The position numbers and the translations under genes are program-made. The notes under the pieces are model-generated. The model searched no databases. It worked only from the letters and a program-made list of their open reading frames with translations, and was not told where the DNA came from. From NCBI RefSeq assembly GCF_000299335.2, contig NZ_CP004387.1, positions 186,001-250,000 of the forward strand: 64,000 bases of DNA, in the 5' to 3' direction. The DNA comes from Isoalcanivorax pacificus W11-5 (GTDB lineage Bacteria; Pseudomonadota; Gammaproteobacteria; Pseudomonadales; Alcanivoracaceae). Shown one piece after another: positions 26,318 to 36,088 of the stretch. The stretch's first letter is position 1, and each line of letters opens with the position of its first letter.

Positions 26318-27691
26318 ATGTCAGCCATTGAATCCGTCCGCCGTGGCACCGTGCGCCGCGCTGCTCAACCACTGACCACCATCGCTTGTGCGAGCCTGCT
26401 GCTGGGTGCCGTTGTCCCGGCCGTGGCGAACATGGGCAACACGGCTACCACCTATGGCATCCTGCCGATGGACATTGCGTCCGCGCAGGCAATGTCGATG
26501 TTCAATACCCAGGTGTCGGCGACCTACTACAACCCGGCCTACCTGGCGCGTGACCAGCGCGGCGAACTGACCGGCGGCCTGTTCCATGCCGAACATGAAC
26601 TGCGGGTGGAAAGCCAGGGCGGCAGCAATCCGCCCGTGCGCAGCGGCGGCGATGTGCTGGATGACACGCCTTCGCAACAGGTATTGATCGGCCTGAAGAC
26701 AGATATCTCCTCCATCACCAAATATGACAAGCCGCTGTATCTCGGCTTCATGGCCGGCATTGAAGAATTTGGCCAGGAGATGCTCGCCTTTACCTCGGAG
26801 ACCTCCGATGAAGGCCAGTTCTTCAATTACGGCCGCCAGCCACTGTTCCTGAATGTGGGGGCCGGCATGAACGTGTGGCGCGGTATTGATGTGGGCGCCT
26901 CGCTGCGCGTTACGCTGCATGCAGATGCAAGCATGCGCACGCGCAGCACCCTGGCCGGCGAAACCAGCGCCGAAAGCCTGAAAGTGAAAGCCAAGCCGGT
27001 GATGCGGCCGATTGTCGGCATCAACATTCGCTGGGGTGAAACCTTCTGTTCGCAGACCCCCTGCTGGATGGACCCGATTGAAACGGCGCTGGTCTACAAG
27101 GGCTATTCCAATACTCGCACCAAGGTCAGCGCGAACGCCGTGATCCCCGGCACCATCCCGCCGCCGGGGCTGGACCTGGCGATCCAGACGCTGGATTCCT
27201 TCCAGCCGGAAATCATCAGCGCCGGCCTGTTGTACAACTGGGGCCGCGCACGCATCGCGCTGGCCGCGGAAGTGCAGCGCTGGTCGCGTCTGGAAGAAGA
27301 GTTTGAGCGCGATACGATCAAGAACCAGGCCAATATGCAATTCGAGGACATCGTGATCCCGCGCCTGGGTATCACCTATCAGGTGTCCGACATCATCTCC
27401 GTGACCACAGGCGTGGCCTACGAAAAGTCACCGCTGGAAAACCGCGAGTCACTGGATGTGAATTACTTTGACAACGACCGTTACGTGTTCGGCCTCGGTG
27501 GCAGCCTGGAAATCAAGAACCCGCCGATCCTCGCATTCCCCATGCGGCTGGATTTTGGCTACCAGTATCACATGCTGCGTGACCGTGATTTTGACCTGAG
27601 CCGCAGCAGTGAACCGAACAATCCGTATGAAACGATCACCGCCGACGGGGACGTGCATGTATTTGCCGGCTCCGTCACGCTGAAGTTCTGA
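26318..27691 (+). CDS. OmpP1/FadL-type outer-membrane protein, cassette copy 2
   Basis: A 457-residue paralogue of the 21644 gene, alignable end to end by eye: NMGNTATTYGILPMDIASAQ, VSATYYNPAYLARDQRGELT, GQFFNYGRQPLFLNVGAGMN, and a terminal barrel strand AGSVTLKF. The cysteine pair recurs as ETFCSQTPCWMD. The signal peptide here carries a longer basic N-terminus before the hydrophobic core (CASLLLGAVVPAVA). The ATG at 26318 was preferred to a GTG three codons earlier because GAGAGGGA would abut the GTG. The partner lipoprotein gene starts 13 bases after the stop. Confidence 0.8.
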   Translation: MSAIESVRRGTVRRAAQPLTTIACASLLLGAVVPAVANMGNTATTYGILPMDIASAQAMSMFNTQVSATYYNPAYLARDQRGELTGGLFHAEHELRVESQGGSNPPVRSGGDVLDDTPSQQVLIGLKTDISSITKYDKPLYLGFMAGIEEFGQEMLAFTSETSDEGQFFNYGRQPLFLNVGAGMNVWRGIDVGASLRVTLHADASMRTRSTLAGETSAESLKVKAKPVMRPIVGINIRWGETFCSQTPCWMDPIETALVYKGYSNTRTKVSANAVIPGTIPPPGLDLAIQTLDSFQPEIISAGLLYNWGRARIALAAEVQRWSRLEEEFERDTIKNQANMQFEDIVIPRLGITYQVSDIISVTTGVAYEKSPLENRESLDVNYFDNDRYVFGLGGSLEIKNPPILAFPMRLDFGYQYHMLRDRDFDLSRSSEPNNPYETITADGDVHVFAGSVTLKF

Positions 27692-27704
27692 GGAGGACGG
27701 CATC

Positions 27705-30700
27705 ATGAAAACAATAACGCGCTATCTGCCGTTGCTGTTGGCCGGCCTGTGGCTGACCGGCTGTGGCGGTGACGGTTCCCAACGGGTCACCTTCCCCGGC
27801 AACAATCCTGGCGGCGAGCTGTTCTATACCTATCCCGACGCCGGCCAGGACGGGGTGTCTGTGCACGCACCGCTGGTGCTGCGTCTGTCAAAACCCGTGG
27901 TCAATGGCGACAGCCTGGACGACAGTAATGTGCGCCTGAGCCGCGATGGTGATGACGTACCGATCGATCTGGAACTGGTCAGCGATGACCAGAGCCTGGT
28001 GGTGCGCCCGCAGGCACCGCTGGCGTTCGGCACCACCTACCGGCTGGATGTGACGGGCCTGCAGGGCGAGGCCGGTCCGATCAGCATTCCCGGCAACGGC
28101 TTCGAGTTCACCACGCGCCTGGCCGACAAGGGGCCGAAGTCGCTGCGCGTCTCCAGTGACCAGTTTGTCCTGACGGGCATGTTCCCGGACGGCGATACGC
28201 TGCCACTGCTGGATTTCTCCACCTTGCGCTTCCAGTTCAGCCAGCCGATCGATACCGCCAGTATCGTCTACGGTGACAGCCTGGCGCTGGAAGATGCGGC
28301 CGGCACCCTGGTGCCGGCCACCGTGCTGGCCAAAGGGCGCTTCCTGACCATCGACCCACTGGAGGATCTCACCGCCGGCACGCGCTACACACTGCGCTTC
28401 AGTGGCAATGTCACCAGCCTGTACGACGCAGCACTGCAGGCGCCGTTCGATGGTGGCTTCACCTATCATTTCCTGCCGGGCGATACCACGCCACGGGAAA
28501 CCATGGTGCTGCGCGCGCCGGCCACCGGCGAGCCGTCACAGCTCACCGGCGAAACCATCAATCTGGTGCCGGTGATCGCCACCCTGCTCGGCGACGAAAC
28601 CCAGTCGCAACAGCAGGGCGACATCTACAACGAACTGGCGTTTGTGCCGAATTTCCCCGATGCGACGCCACTGCGTATTCCGCGCGGCAGCCTGCTGGCC
28701 GGTGATGCGCTGGAAGTCAATATCGGCGGCGTCGTCCCGGCCGGTTTCGATTCTGGCGAGGTGGTGGTGCGTTTCGTTTCCGATGCCACCGGCTACCTGT
28801 TGCCGAACCCCTACAGCACCGCCGAGGACGCCCCCCGGCAACTGCGGGTGTTCATGGACATCGCCATTGCCACGGCCACGCCGCAGGCCAACGCCGCGTT
28901 CAACCAGGATGTGCTGCATCTGGAACTGATCGGCCAGGCCATCGTCGAGGATGGCGTACTGGTGGCCGATGCGCTGACGGTGGTGGAAAGCGAAGTGCTG
29001 GGCCTGGAAACCGCCTTCGGCACACTCAGCTTCCGCATGGAAGCGTATGACGACCAGCTCAACGCGCCGCCACAGCCCGAGGACACCACACCGCCGCAAC
29101 TGCAATCCTGGATGCCCGGCGCCAGCCCGTTCCAGGAGAACAGCGACAAGCAGCGCCCGGGTGACCCGATCGTGCTGCACTTTGACGAGCCGCTGGACCC
29201 GAACAGCCTGGACGGCCAGATCACCGTCACCGAAGACGGCGTGCCGGTGGCGTTTGATCATTATCTGGATGGCGTGGCGCTGGTGCTTCGCACCGACCAG
29301 GACTACGGCCGCACCTATGCCGTGACCCTGGGCAACGCCATCACCGATCTCGCCGGCAACGCCCTGGACGCGCAGACGGTGTCGTTCATCATGCCCACCT
29401 ATGCAGAGGGCCCGGCCGCCTCGCCGTTGCCGTTGACCACCTACCCGGGCTTCCCCTGCGTGACCACCGCGCGGGACCTGGCCAACGACAACGCCGGTTA
29501 TTGCCTTGGCGGCATGGCCACCGATGATCGCCTGCGCCTGCCATCCATGCCAGCCAACCGCGACATCGAGGTGCGCTTCTCGCAGGTCATGAACCAGGAC
29601 AGCTTTGTGCTCGGCCAGAGCGTGCGTGTGGAGCGCGTGGACGCAAATGGCACCGCACTGGGCGATGTGCCGGGGCGCCTTGCCCTGTGGGCGCGTGAAA
29701 TGCGCTTCATCCCGGATGCGCCCTGGGAAGAGGGCGTGCTGTACCGCTACACGCTGGCCTCCAACGGCAATATCCAGGGCAACGCCTGCACCCCTGGCAG
29801 CATGATCTGCTCCGAGGCCGGCCTGCCGCTGAAAACCCGCGTGTTGGCCCAGACGGTTGCCCAGGCGCCGACACTGGATGGCGGCGGCCCGAACCTGGAA
29901 ATCTACTTCCGTGGCGCGCCGGCCACCCGCTGGGTGCGCCAGCCGCTGGGCAACCTGCCCACGGCTGACGTGAACAGCAATACTGTGCGTGACCCGGATG
30001 AAGACAACGCCGTGGACAACCCGGTGCTGACCGCCAATGGCGCCCGCCTGGAAGTGACCGGTGCCGGCGGGGCGGTCACCGCCGCCGAAGTAGGCTGTGA
30101 GCCGGGTGAAGAGTGTCCGCGTGACAAATACATTTACCTCACCGGTACCCTGAACGCCGATGTCGTCGGCTATCGCAGCCCGGATGAGCTGGACCTGACC
30201 GACCCGTCGCTGCCGCCGGAAGTGGTCAGCAATGGCGGCGTGCTGGTGTACCTGTACCCGACCGCGCTGCAGACCACCAACGTGGTGGTCTATGCCGACG
30301 CCGCCATCGGCGAGGCTGACCCGGCCAGCACCGGGCCGCAGACCATGCGCATGCGCGCCACCTGCGATGCGCGCAGCGGCGGCGCGCCAAACCCGCCTCA
30401 CTCGGCTGCCATTGCAGCGTGCGGGGAGGGTGAGCACGGGCTGGTGCCGGGCTGGATCATCGAAGGCAATAACGGGCCGGAATTCACCACCAGCCTGAAC
30501 CTGTACCTGGATTCGCCGCAGCTCAACCCGATGGTGAAGATCCTGCCGGCGCCGCTGGGCGACCTGCTCGGCATCGTCGACAACCTGCTCGGCACGCTCG
30601 GTGGCCTGCTCGGCCTGCCGCAACCGCCCGCCATCAACGACCTCTTGGCGATCCCGCTGACCCACAACCAGCGCAGCTACGGCTTTGCCCTGAGTCTGCG

Positions 30701-30875
30701 CGGGCCGATCACTTTCTACGACGATGGCCGTATGCAGATCGAGCAGTTCAACGAGTTCGATGTGCCGCTGAACGTGGAGCTGAGCGCGCTGGGCGTTCTG
30801 GACGCCGAGGTGCAGTTGATCATCCCGGCCGGCGGCACCAACCTGAACTACATCTCCGGAGCAGTGAAACGCTGA
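27705..30875 (+). CDS. Giant Ig-like-domain lipoprotein, cassette copy 2
   Basis: A 1056-residue paralogue of the 23017 lipoprotein (lipobox GLWLTGCGG). Shared blocks include GDETQSQQQGDIYNELAFVP followed by NFPDATPLRIPRGSLL, the Big_5-type unit QLQSWMPGASP through DLAGNALDAQTVSF, YPGFPCVTTARDLANDNAGY then C, the EF-hand-like loop DVNSNTVRDPDE at residue 755, the CPRDKYIYLTG block and the C-terminal GPITFYDDGRMQIEQ, ending NLNYISGAVKR. It is longer mainly through an insertion rich in Leu and Gly near residues 940-975 (PLGDLLGIVDNLLGTLGGLL). It should sit on the outer membrane beside its FadL-type partner; function unknown. Confidence 0.75.
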   Translation: MKTITRYLPLLLAGLWLTGCGGDGSQRVTFPGNNPGGELFYTYPDAGQDGVSVHAPLVLRLSKPVVNGDSLDDSNVRLSRDGDDVPIDLELVSDDQSLVVRPQAPLAFGTTYRLDVTGLQGEAGPISIPGNGFEFTTRLADKGPKSLRVSSDQFVLTGMFPDGDTLPLLDFSTLRFQFSQPIDTASIVYGDSLALEDAAGTLVPATVLAKGRFLTIDPLEDLTAGTRYTLRFSGNVTSLYDAALQAPFDGGFTYHFLPGDTTPRETMVLRAPATGEPSQLTGETINLVPVIATLLGDETQSQQQGDIYNELAFVPNFPDATPLRIPRGSLLAGDALEVNIGGVVPAGFDSGEVVVRFVSDATGYLLPNPYSTAEDAPRQLRVFMDIAIATATPQANAAFNQDVLHLELIGQAIVEDGVLVADALTVVESEVLGLETAFGTLSFRMEAYDDQLNAPPQPEDTTPPQLQSWMPGASPFQENSDKQRPGDPIVLHFDEPLDPNSLDGQITVTEDGVPVAFDHYLDGVALVLRTDQDYGRTYAVTLGNAITDLAGNALDAQTVSFIMPTYAEGPAASPLPLTTYPGFPCVTTARDLANDNAGYCLGGMATDDRLRLPSMPANRDIEVRFSQVMNQDSFVLGQSVRVERVDANGTALGDVPGRLALWAREMRFIPDAPWEEGVLYRYTLASNGNIQGNACTPGSMICSEAGLPLKTRVLAQTVAQAPTLDGGGPNLEIYFRGAPATRWVRQPLGNLPTADVNSNTVRDPDEDNAVDNPVLTANGARLEVTGAGGAVTAAEVGCEPGEECPRDKYIYLTGTLNADVVGYRSPDELDLTDPSLPPEVVSNGGVLVYLYPTALQTTNVVVYADAAIGEADPASTGPQTMRMRATCDARSGGAPNPPHSAAIAACGEGEHGLVPGWIIEGNNGPEFTTSLNLYLDSPQLNPMVKILPAPLGDLLGIVDNLLGTLGGLLGLPQPPAINDLLAIPLTHNQRSYGFALSLRGPITFYDDGRMQIEQFNEFDVPLNVELSALGVLDAEVQLIIPAGGTNLNYISGAVKR

Positions 30876-30889
30876 GCTGCCCTGAAAAC

Positions 30890-30923
30890 CCCGTGTCATC
30901 CGGCCCTGGCCGGCTGGCACGGG
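30890..30923 (+). terminator. Hairpin after cassette copy 2
   Basis: CCCGTG(T)CA(T)CCGGCC and GGCCGG(C)TG(G)CACGGG pair in a long interrupted stem around a CT loop, 15 bases after the lipoprotein stop. There is no U-tract. Confidence 0.6.
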
Positions 30924-30948
30924 TGTCCGGCCAGTCGCCTCCCCGCCT

Positions 30949-30977
30949 ATGACCACCCCCGTCATCTCATGTAGAAT
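30949..30977 (+). promoter_or_regulatory. Probable gcv operon promoter
   Basis: ATGACC (30949-30954), 17 bases, TAGAAT (30972-30977), 35 bases before the gcvT start. The leader is too short for a tandem glycine riboswitch, and none was seen. Confidence 0.5.
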
Positions 30978-31011
30978 GCGCGGCACTGATGACGTCGCCG
31001 CAGGAACGCGC

Positions 31012-32091
31012 ATGGGACACCGCACCCCCCTTTACGACCGGCACCTGGACCAGAATGCCCGCATGGTCGATTTCAGCGGCTGGGACATGCCGGTGCACTA
31101 CGGCTCGCTGCTGGAAGAGCACCATGCCGTGCGCCACAGCGCCGGGGTGTTCGATGTATCGCACATGACCGTGGTGGACGTGGCCGGCCCCGGCGCCCGA
31201 GACTGGCTGCGCCACCTGCTGGCCAACGACGTTGACCGTATACCGGTCGGCCGCGCGCTGTATTCGGCCATGCTCAACCCGGACGGCGGCGTGATCGACG
31301 ACCTGATCGTCTACCGCCGTGAGCAGGATTACCGCCTGGTGGTGAACTGCGGCACCCGCGAAAAAGACCTGAACTGGATGACGCTGCAGGCCGAAGGTTT
31401 TGAGGTGACGCTCACCGAGCGCGCGGAGCTGGCCATGCTGGCCATCCAGGGCCCGACCGCCCGGGCGACCCTGGCCGGCCTGCTCAACGGCCGCCGTGGC
31501 GAAATCATCAACGAGTTGAAAGTGTTCGCCTTTGCCGAAGACGGCGACTGGATGATCGCCCGTACCGGCTACACCGGCGAAGACGGCGTGGAAATCATCC
31601 TGCCAGGCGATGACGCCGTGGTGCTGTGGGTGCAGCTGATGGAAGCGGGCATCCGCCCCTGCGGCCTGGGGGCACGTGACACCTTGCGCCTGGAAGCGGG
31701 CATGAATCTCTACGGCAACGACATGGACGAAGCGGTCAGTCCGCTCGAAGCCGGCATGGGCTGGACACTGAGTTTTGACGGCGAGCGTGACTTCATCGGC
31801 CGCGCCGCCCTGGTGCAGCAACAGGCCGCAGGCCACAGCGTGCAGGTTGGCCTGATCCTGCAGGAAAAAGGTGTGCTGCGCGCGCACCAGAAAGTCATCA
31901 CCGGCGCCGGCGAAGGCGAGATCACCAGCGGCACCTTCTCGCCGACCCTGGGCGTCTCCATCGCACTGGCCCGTGTGCCGGCCGGCAGCACCGGCATGGC
32001 AGAGGTGGAAATTCGCAACAAACGGCTGCCGGTCCAGATCGTGCGGCCGCCGTTCGTGCGCAATGGCAAGACCGTCTACACACAGCAGTAG
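31012..32091 (+). CDS. gcvT: Glycine cleavage system aminomethyltransferase (T-protein)
   Basis: GcvT moves the methylene group from the aminomethyl-lipoyl H-protein onto tetrahydrofolate, releasing ammonia. The 359-residue protein starts [31 protein letters not shown] in family style and includes [30 protein letters not shown], the folate-site [20 protein letters not shown] and a C-terminal barrel domain ([16 protein letters not shown]). A longer ORF from 30949 lacks similarity in its first 21 codons. It is first of four gcv genes in one direction; gcvH follows after 57 bases. Confidence 0.95.
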   Translation: MGHRTPLYDRHLDQNARMVDFSGWDMPVHYGSLLEEHHAVRHSAGVFDVSHMTVVDVAGPGARDWLRHLLANDVDRIPVGRALYSAMLNPDGGVIDDLIVYRREQDYRLVVNCGTREKDLNWMTLQAEGFEVTLTERAELAMLAIQGPTARATLAGLLNGRRGEIINELKVFAFAEDGDWMIARTGYTGEDGVEIILPGDDAVVLWVQLMEAGIRPCGLGARDTLRLEAGMNLYGNDMDEAVSPLEAGMGWTLSFDGERDFIGRAALVQQQAAGHSVQVGLILQEKGVLRAHQKVITGAGEGEITSGTFSPTLGVSIALARVPAGSTGMAEVEIRNKRLPVQIVRPPFVRNGKTVYTQQ

Positions 32092-32148
32092 TTGTGCAAC
32101 TGCTGCGAGCCGTTTAATCAACATCAGGGATTACAAGGGACAACAGCC

Positions 32149-32541
32149 ATGAGCGATATTCGTCCGGAGTTGCGTTACGCCGCCAGCCACGAGTGGATCC
32201 GTCTTGAGGATGACGGCACCGCGTATGTGGGTATCAGTGACCACGCCCAGGACGCCATGGGCGATCTGGTGTTCGTGGAACTGCCGGAAGTGGGCCAGAA
32301 GCTGGAAACCGGCGACGAAGCCGGCGTGGTGGAATCCGTCAAAGCGGCCTCTGACATCTATGCCCCGGTGTCCGGCGAAATCGTCGCCGTCAACGACGCC
32401 CTGGAAGACACCCCGGAACTGGTCAACCAGGACCCCTACGGTGACGGCTGGCTGTTCCGCCTGCGCATCAACGACAAGGCCGACCTGGATGAACTGCTCA
32501 GCGCCGATGAATACCGCGAGCAGCTTGAAAGCGAAGACTGA
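32149..32541 (+). CDS. gcvH: Glycine cleavage system H protein
   Basis: GcvH is the lipoylated carrier that shuttles the aminomethyl intermediate between the P, T and L proteins. The 130-residue chain shows the family [20 protein letters not shown] and the lipoyl-lysine motif [19 protein letters not shown] with K65 as the modified residue. The C-terminal part [20 protein letters not shown] is typical. An upstream in-frame start adds 19 codons with a Cys-rich unsupported sequence and is rejected. Confidence 0.96.
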   Translation: MSDIRPELRYAASHEWIRLEDDGTAYVGISDHAQDAMGDLVFVELPEVGQKLETGDEAGVVESVKAASDIYAPVSGEIVAVNDALEDTPELVNQDPYGDGWLFRLRINDKADLDELLSADEYREQLESED

Positions 32542-32557
32542 TCTGCATTGCCCGCCC

Positions 32558-32583
32558 GCTCACCCGCCCTCGCGCGGGTGAGC
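32558..32583 (+). terminator. Intra-operon hairpin between gcvH and gcvPA
   Basis: GCTCACCCGC and GCGGGTGAGC form a perfect 10-bp stem with a six-base loop, without a U-tract. It may attenuate transcription or protect the gcvT-gcvH message, setting a lower gcvP level. Confidence 0.5.
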
Positions 32584-32608
32584 CCCGAACCCCAGCGAAG
32601 ACAGCGAT

Positions 32609-33967
32609 ATGCCGTACATTCCCCATACCGAGGACGATGTCCAGGCGATGCTGGCTGCCATTGGCGCCAACAGTATCGAGGACCTGTTCGATGAAATTCC
32701 CGCCCACCTGAAGGCCGGCAAGCTCGAAGCCCTGCCCGACGGCCTGTCGGAAATGGAAGCCACCGCCCTGATGGCCGCCCGCGCCCGCCAGGATGCCGGC
32801 GCACTGTGCTTTATCGGCGCCGGTGCCTACGAGCACCACATTCCGGCGGCGGTATGGGAAATCGCCACGCGCGGCGAATACTACACCGCCTACACGCCGT
32901 ACCAGGCCGAGGCGAGCCAGGGCACGCTGCAGACCATCTACGAATACCAGACGCTGATGGCGCGCCTGACCGGCATGGACGCCAGCAATGCCTCCGTGTA
33001 CGACGGCGCGTCCGGCCTGTCCGAAGCGGTGCTGATGGCGTTGCGGGCCAACCGCAAATCAAAATCCAGCCGTGTGCTGGTGCCGCAGACCGTGCACCCG
33101 CGTTACCGCCAGGCCACCGACGCCATCTGCTCCAACCAGAATGTCGAGCTGGTGTCCGTGCCGTTCGACAGCGCCGCCGGCCTGACCGCCGTCGAGGCCC
33201 TGGCGCCGTTTGCGGGAGAAGATTTTGCCGCGCTGGTGATCCAGCAACCGAACTTCTTCGGCGCACTGGAAGATGTGCATGCGCTGACCGACTGGGCGCA
33301 CGCCAACAATCTGCTGGTGATCGCCGTCACCAACCCGACCTCGCTGGCATTGCTGGCGCCGCCGGGCGAGTGGGGCACGCAGGGTGCCGATATCGTCGTC
33401 GGCGAGGGCCAGCCGCTGGGTGTGCCGTTGTCCTCCGGCGGCCCTTACTTCGGTTTCATGTGCTGCAAACAGCAACACATCCGCCAGATGCCGGGGCGCA
33501 TCATCGGCCGCACCGTCGACCTGGAAGGCAAGCCGGGCTTTACGCTCACCTTGCAGGCGCGTGAGCAGCATATCCGCCGCTCCAAGGCGACCTCGAACAT
33601 CTGCACCAACCAGGGGCTGGCGATGACCGCCGCCACCATTTACGCCTCGCTGCTCGGGCCGGATGGCCTGGAGGCCGTCGCCGCGCACTGCCACGCCAAC
33701 ACACGCGCGCTGGTCAGCAAGCTGACGGCGGTCAACGGTGTGAGCGAAGTCTTCAGCGCGCCGGTGTTTCACGAAGCGGTGCTGCGCCTGCCGCGCAAGG
33801 CCGCCGACGTGCTGGCCGCGCTGGCGCAGCGCAATATTCTCGGCGGTTACGATCTCGGCCAGGATTACCCCGAGCTGGCCGACTGTGTGCTGATCTGCGC
33901 CACCGAAACCCGCGTCGAGGCCGATCTTGATGCCTACGCGGCGGCACTGAAGGAGGTGCTGGCATGA
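32609..33967 (+). CDS. gcvPA: Glycine dehydrogenase (decarboxylating) subunit 1
   Basis: This is the N-terminal half of P-protein as a separate 452-residue chain. It pairs with GcvPB to bind glycine and PLP and decarboxylate it onto H-protein. Typical segments are [40 protein letters not shown] and [20 protein letters not shown], then [20 protein letters not shown] and [11 protein letters not shown]. It overlaps gcvPB by four bases (ATGA). Many gammaproteobacteria encode a single fused GcvP instead, so the split form is notable. Confidence 0.95.
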   Translation: MPYIPHTEDDVQAMLAAIGANSIEDLFDEIPAHLKAGKLEALPDGLSEMEATALMAARARQDAGALCFIGAGAYEHHIPAAVWEIATRGEYYTAYTPYQAEASQGTLQTIYEYQTLMARLTGMDASNASVYDGASGLSEAVLMALRANRKSKSSRVLVPQTVHPRYRQATDAICSNQNVELVSVPFDSAAGLTAVEALAPFAGEDFAALVIQQPNFFGALEDVHALTDWAHANNLLVIAVTNPTSLALLAPPGEWGTQGADIVVGEGQPLGVPLSSGGPYFGFMCCKQQHIRQMPGRIIGRTVDLEGKPGFTLTLQAREQHIRRSKATSNICTNQGLAMTAATIYASLLGPDGLEAVAAHCHANTRALVSKLTAVNGVSEVFSAPVFHEAVLRLPRKAADVLAALAQRNILGGYDLGQDYPELADCVLICATETRVEADLDAYAAALKEVLA

Positions 33968-35442
33968 GCGAGACACTGAATCATCAACTGATCTACGAAT
34001 TGTCGCGCCCCGGCCGCCGTGCCAGCGCCCAATCGCCGAAAGCCCTGCCCGCCGAGGCGCTGGCGGACATTCCCGCCGCGCTGCGCCGCCAACAGAAGCC
34101 GGGCCTGCCGGAAGTGTCCGAATTGCAGGTGGTGCGCCACTACACCAATCTGTCGACGCGCAACTTCGCCATCGACAAGCAGTTCTACCCGCTCGGCTCC
34201 TGCACCATGAAATACAACCCGCGTGGCGCCAACCGCGCGGCGATGCTGCCAGGCTTTCTCGGCCGCCACCCGCTGGCCCCGGAAAGCCACAGCCAGGGTT
34301 TCCTGGCCTGCATGTTCGAGCTGCAGGAATTCCTGAAAGAAGTGACCGGCATGAAAGGCGTGTCCCTCACGCCGATGGCCGGCGCCCAGGGCGAGTTCGC
34401 CGGTGTGGCGATGATCCGCGCCTACCACGAAGCCCGCAACGACGATGCCCGCACCGAAATCCTGATCCCGGAAGCGGCCCACGGCACCAACCCCGCCACC
34501 GCGGTCATGTGCGGCTACAAAGTGCGCGAAGTGCCGGTGAACAAAGACGGCGACGTGGACCTGGAAGCGCTCAAGGCCGCCTGCGGCCCGCAGACCGCCG
34601 GCCTGATGATGACCAACCCGTCCACCTGCGGTGTGTTCGAGCGACAGATCGACGCCATCGCGAAAACCGTGCACGAAGCCGGCGGCCTGCTGTATTACGA
34701 TGGCGCCAACCTGAATGCGATTCTCGGCAAAGTGCGGCCGGGCGACATGGGCTTCGACGTCATCCACATGAACCTGCACAAGACCTTCGCCACGCCGCAC
34801 GGCGGCGGTGGTCCCGGTGCCGGCCCGGTGGGTGTCAGCGAGCGTCTGACGCCGTTCCTGCCGACACCGATCGTTGGCAAAGACGGCAACACGTATCGCT
34901 GGCTGGACCAGAACGACCTGCCACAAAGCATCGGCCACCTGTCCGCCTTCATGGGCAATGCCGGTGTGCTGCTGCGCGCCTACTTCTACGCCCGCGTGCT
35001 GGGCCGCGAAGGCATGATCCGCGTCGGCGAATACTCCACCCTGGCGGCCAACTACCTGCTCAAGCGCCTGGAAGCCATCGGTTGCACACCGGCCTACCCC
35101 AAGCGCCGCGCCAGCCACGAGTTCATTCTCACCTTCGCCAAAGAAGCGAAAGAACTGGGCGTCTCGGCGATGGATATCGCCAAGCGCCTGCTGGACTACA
35201 ACCAGCACGCGCCCACCACCTACTTCCCGCTGCTGGTGCCGGAGTGCTTCCTGATCGAGCCGACGGAAACCGAAACCAAAGAAGCGCTGGATGAATTTGT
35301 CGACGCCATGGTGAAGATCCTGGCCGAGGCAAAGGAGAATCCGGACCTGTTAAAAGGTGCGCCCTATACCCAGCCGGTGCGAAGGCTGGACGATGTAAAG
35401 GCGGCCAGGGAACTGGACCTTATCTGGAAAGACACAGCGTGA
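33964..35442 (+). CDS. gcvPB: Glycine dehydrogenase (decarboxylating) subunit 2
   Basis: The C-terminal, PLP-binding half of the two-subunit P-protein, 492 residues. The Schiff-base lysine is K273 in [20 protein letters not shown]. Other family blocks are [47 protein letters not shown] and [11 protein letters not shown]. It is the last gene of the operon and is followed at once by a strong rho-independent terminator at 35446. Confidence 0.96.
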   Translation: MSETLNHQLIYELSRPGRRASAQSPKALPAEALADIPAALRRQQKPGLPEVSELQVVRHYTNLSTRNFAIDKQFYPLGSCTMKYNPRGANRAAMLPGFLGRHPLAPESHSQGFLACMFELQEFLKEVTGMKGVSLTPMAGAQGEFAGVAMIRAYHEARNDDARTEILIPEAAHGTNPATAVMCGYKVREVPVNKDGDVDLEALKAACGPQTAGLMMTNPSTCGVFERQIDAIAKTVHEAGGLLYYDGANLNAILGKVRPGDMGFDVIHMNLHKTFATPHGGGGPGAGPVGVSERLTPFLPTPIVGKDGNTYRWLDQNDLPQSIGHLSAFMGNAGVLLRAYFYARVLGREGMIRVGEYSTLAANYLLKRLEAIGCTPAYPKRRASHEFILTFAKEAKELGVSAMDIAKRLLDYNQHAPTTYFPLLVPECFLIEPTETETKEALDEFVDAMVKILAEAKENPDLLKGAPYTQPVRRLDDVKAARELDLIWKDTA

Positions 35443-35445
35443 ACG

Positions 35446-35469
35446 AAAGCCCGGCGATGCCGGGCTTTT
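35446..35469 (+). terminator. Rho-independent terminator of the gcv operon
   Basis: AAAGCCCGGC-GAT-GCCGGGCTTT forms a perfect 10-bp stem with a trinucleotide loop followed by one further T; the A-rich left arm makes it usable in both directions. Confidence 0.9.
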
Positions 35470-35516
35470 GCTATGTGCCGCGAGGGCGGTGGCAACGATG
35501 ATCATGAGGCAATGAC

Positions 35517-36062
35517 ATGAACGCACAACAAAAAACAGCATTGCTGGCGGTCCTGGCATCCCGTTTCGAGAAAAACAAGGGCCGGCACAAAGGCCTTCAG
35601 TGGGAAAAGATTGAAGCGAAGCTCAAAGGCAATGAAAAAAAGCTCGTGTCGCTCAATGAAATGGAATCCACCGGCGGCGAGCCGGATGTGATCGGTTATG
35701 ACAAAAAGACAGATGAATACCTGTTCTGCGATTGTTCTGCCGAAACCCCGAAGGGACGGCGCAGCATCTGCTACGACCGTGAAGCGATGGATACCAGGAA
35801 GGAACACAAGCCGAAAAACAACGCCATGGATATGGCATCCGCCATGGGCGTTGAGCTCCTCACCGAGGTGCAGTACCGGGCGCTGCAAAAGCTGGGCGAA
35901 TTTGACACGAAGACATCCAGCTGGATCCAGACGCCCGAGGCGATACGCAAACAGGGCGGAGCGCTGTTCTGTGACCGCCGTTATGACACGGTGTTTGTCT
36001 ATCATAATGGCGCGCAGTCGTATTATGCGGTAAGGGGATTTCGGGGATTGTTGAGGGTATAA
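35517..36062 (+). CDS. DUF4256 family protein
   Basis: A 181-residue soluble protein whose sequence runs like the DUF4256 family: ASRFEKNKGRHKGLQWEKIE, LNEMESTGGEPDVIGYDKKT, CSAETPKGRRSICYDREA and ASAMGVELLTEVQYRALQK. The family has no known activity. The gene sits alone after the gcv terminator with an ATGAGGCA ribosome-binding region and is followed by the ZIP gene after 26 bases, so the two may be co-transcribed. Confidence 0.8.
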   Translation: MNAQQKTALLAVLASRFEKNKGRHKGLQWEKIEAKLKGNEKKLVSLNEMESTGGEPDVIGYDKKTDEYLFCDCSAETPKGRRSICYDREAMDTRKEHKPKNNAMDMASAMGVELLTEVQYRALQKLGEFDTKTSSWIQTPEAIRKQGGALFCDRRYDTVFVYHNGAQSYYAVRGFRGLLRV

Positions 36063-36088
36063 CCACTTTTCTGTGCAAGGGAGAGCCC

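Noticed and set aside
30924-31011. Glycine riboswitch before gcvT
   Set aside because: Only about 35 bases lie between the predicted -10 and the ATG; no tandem aptamer sequence was seen.
28536-31025. 829-codon open frame on the minus strand
   Set aside because: Antisense shadow of cassette copy 2 with similar biased composition.
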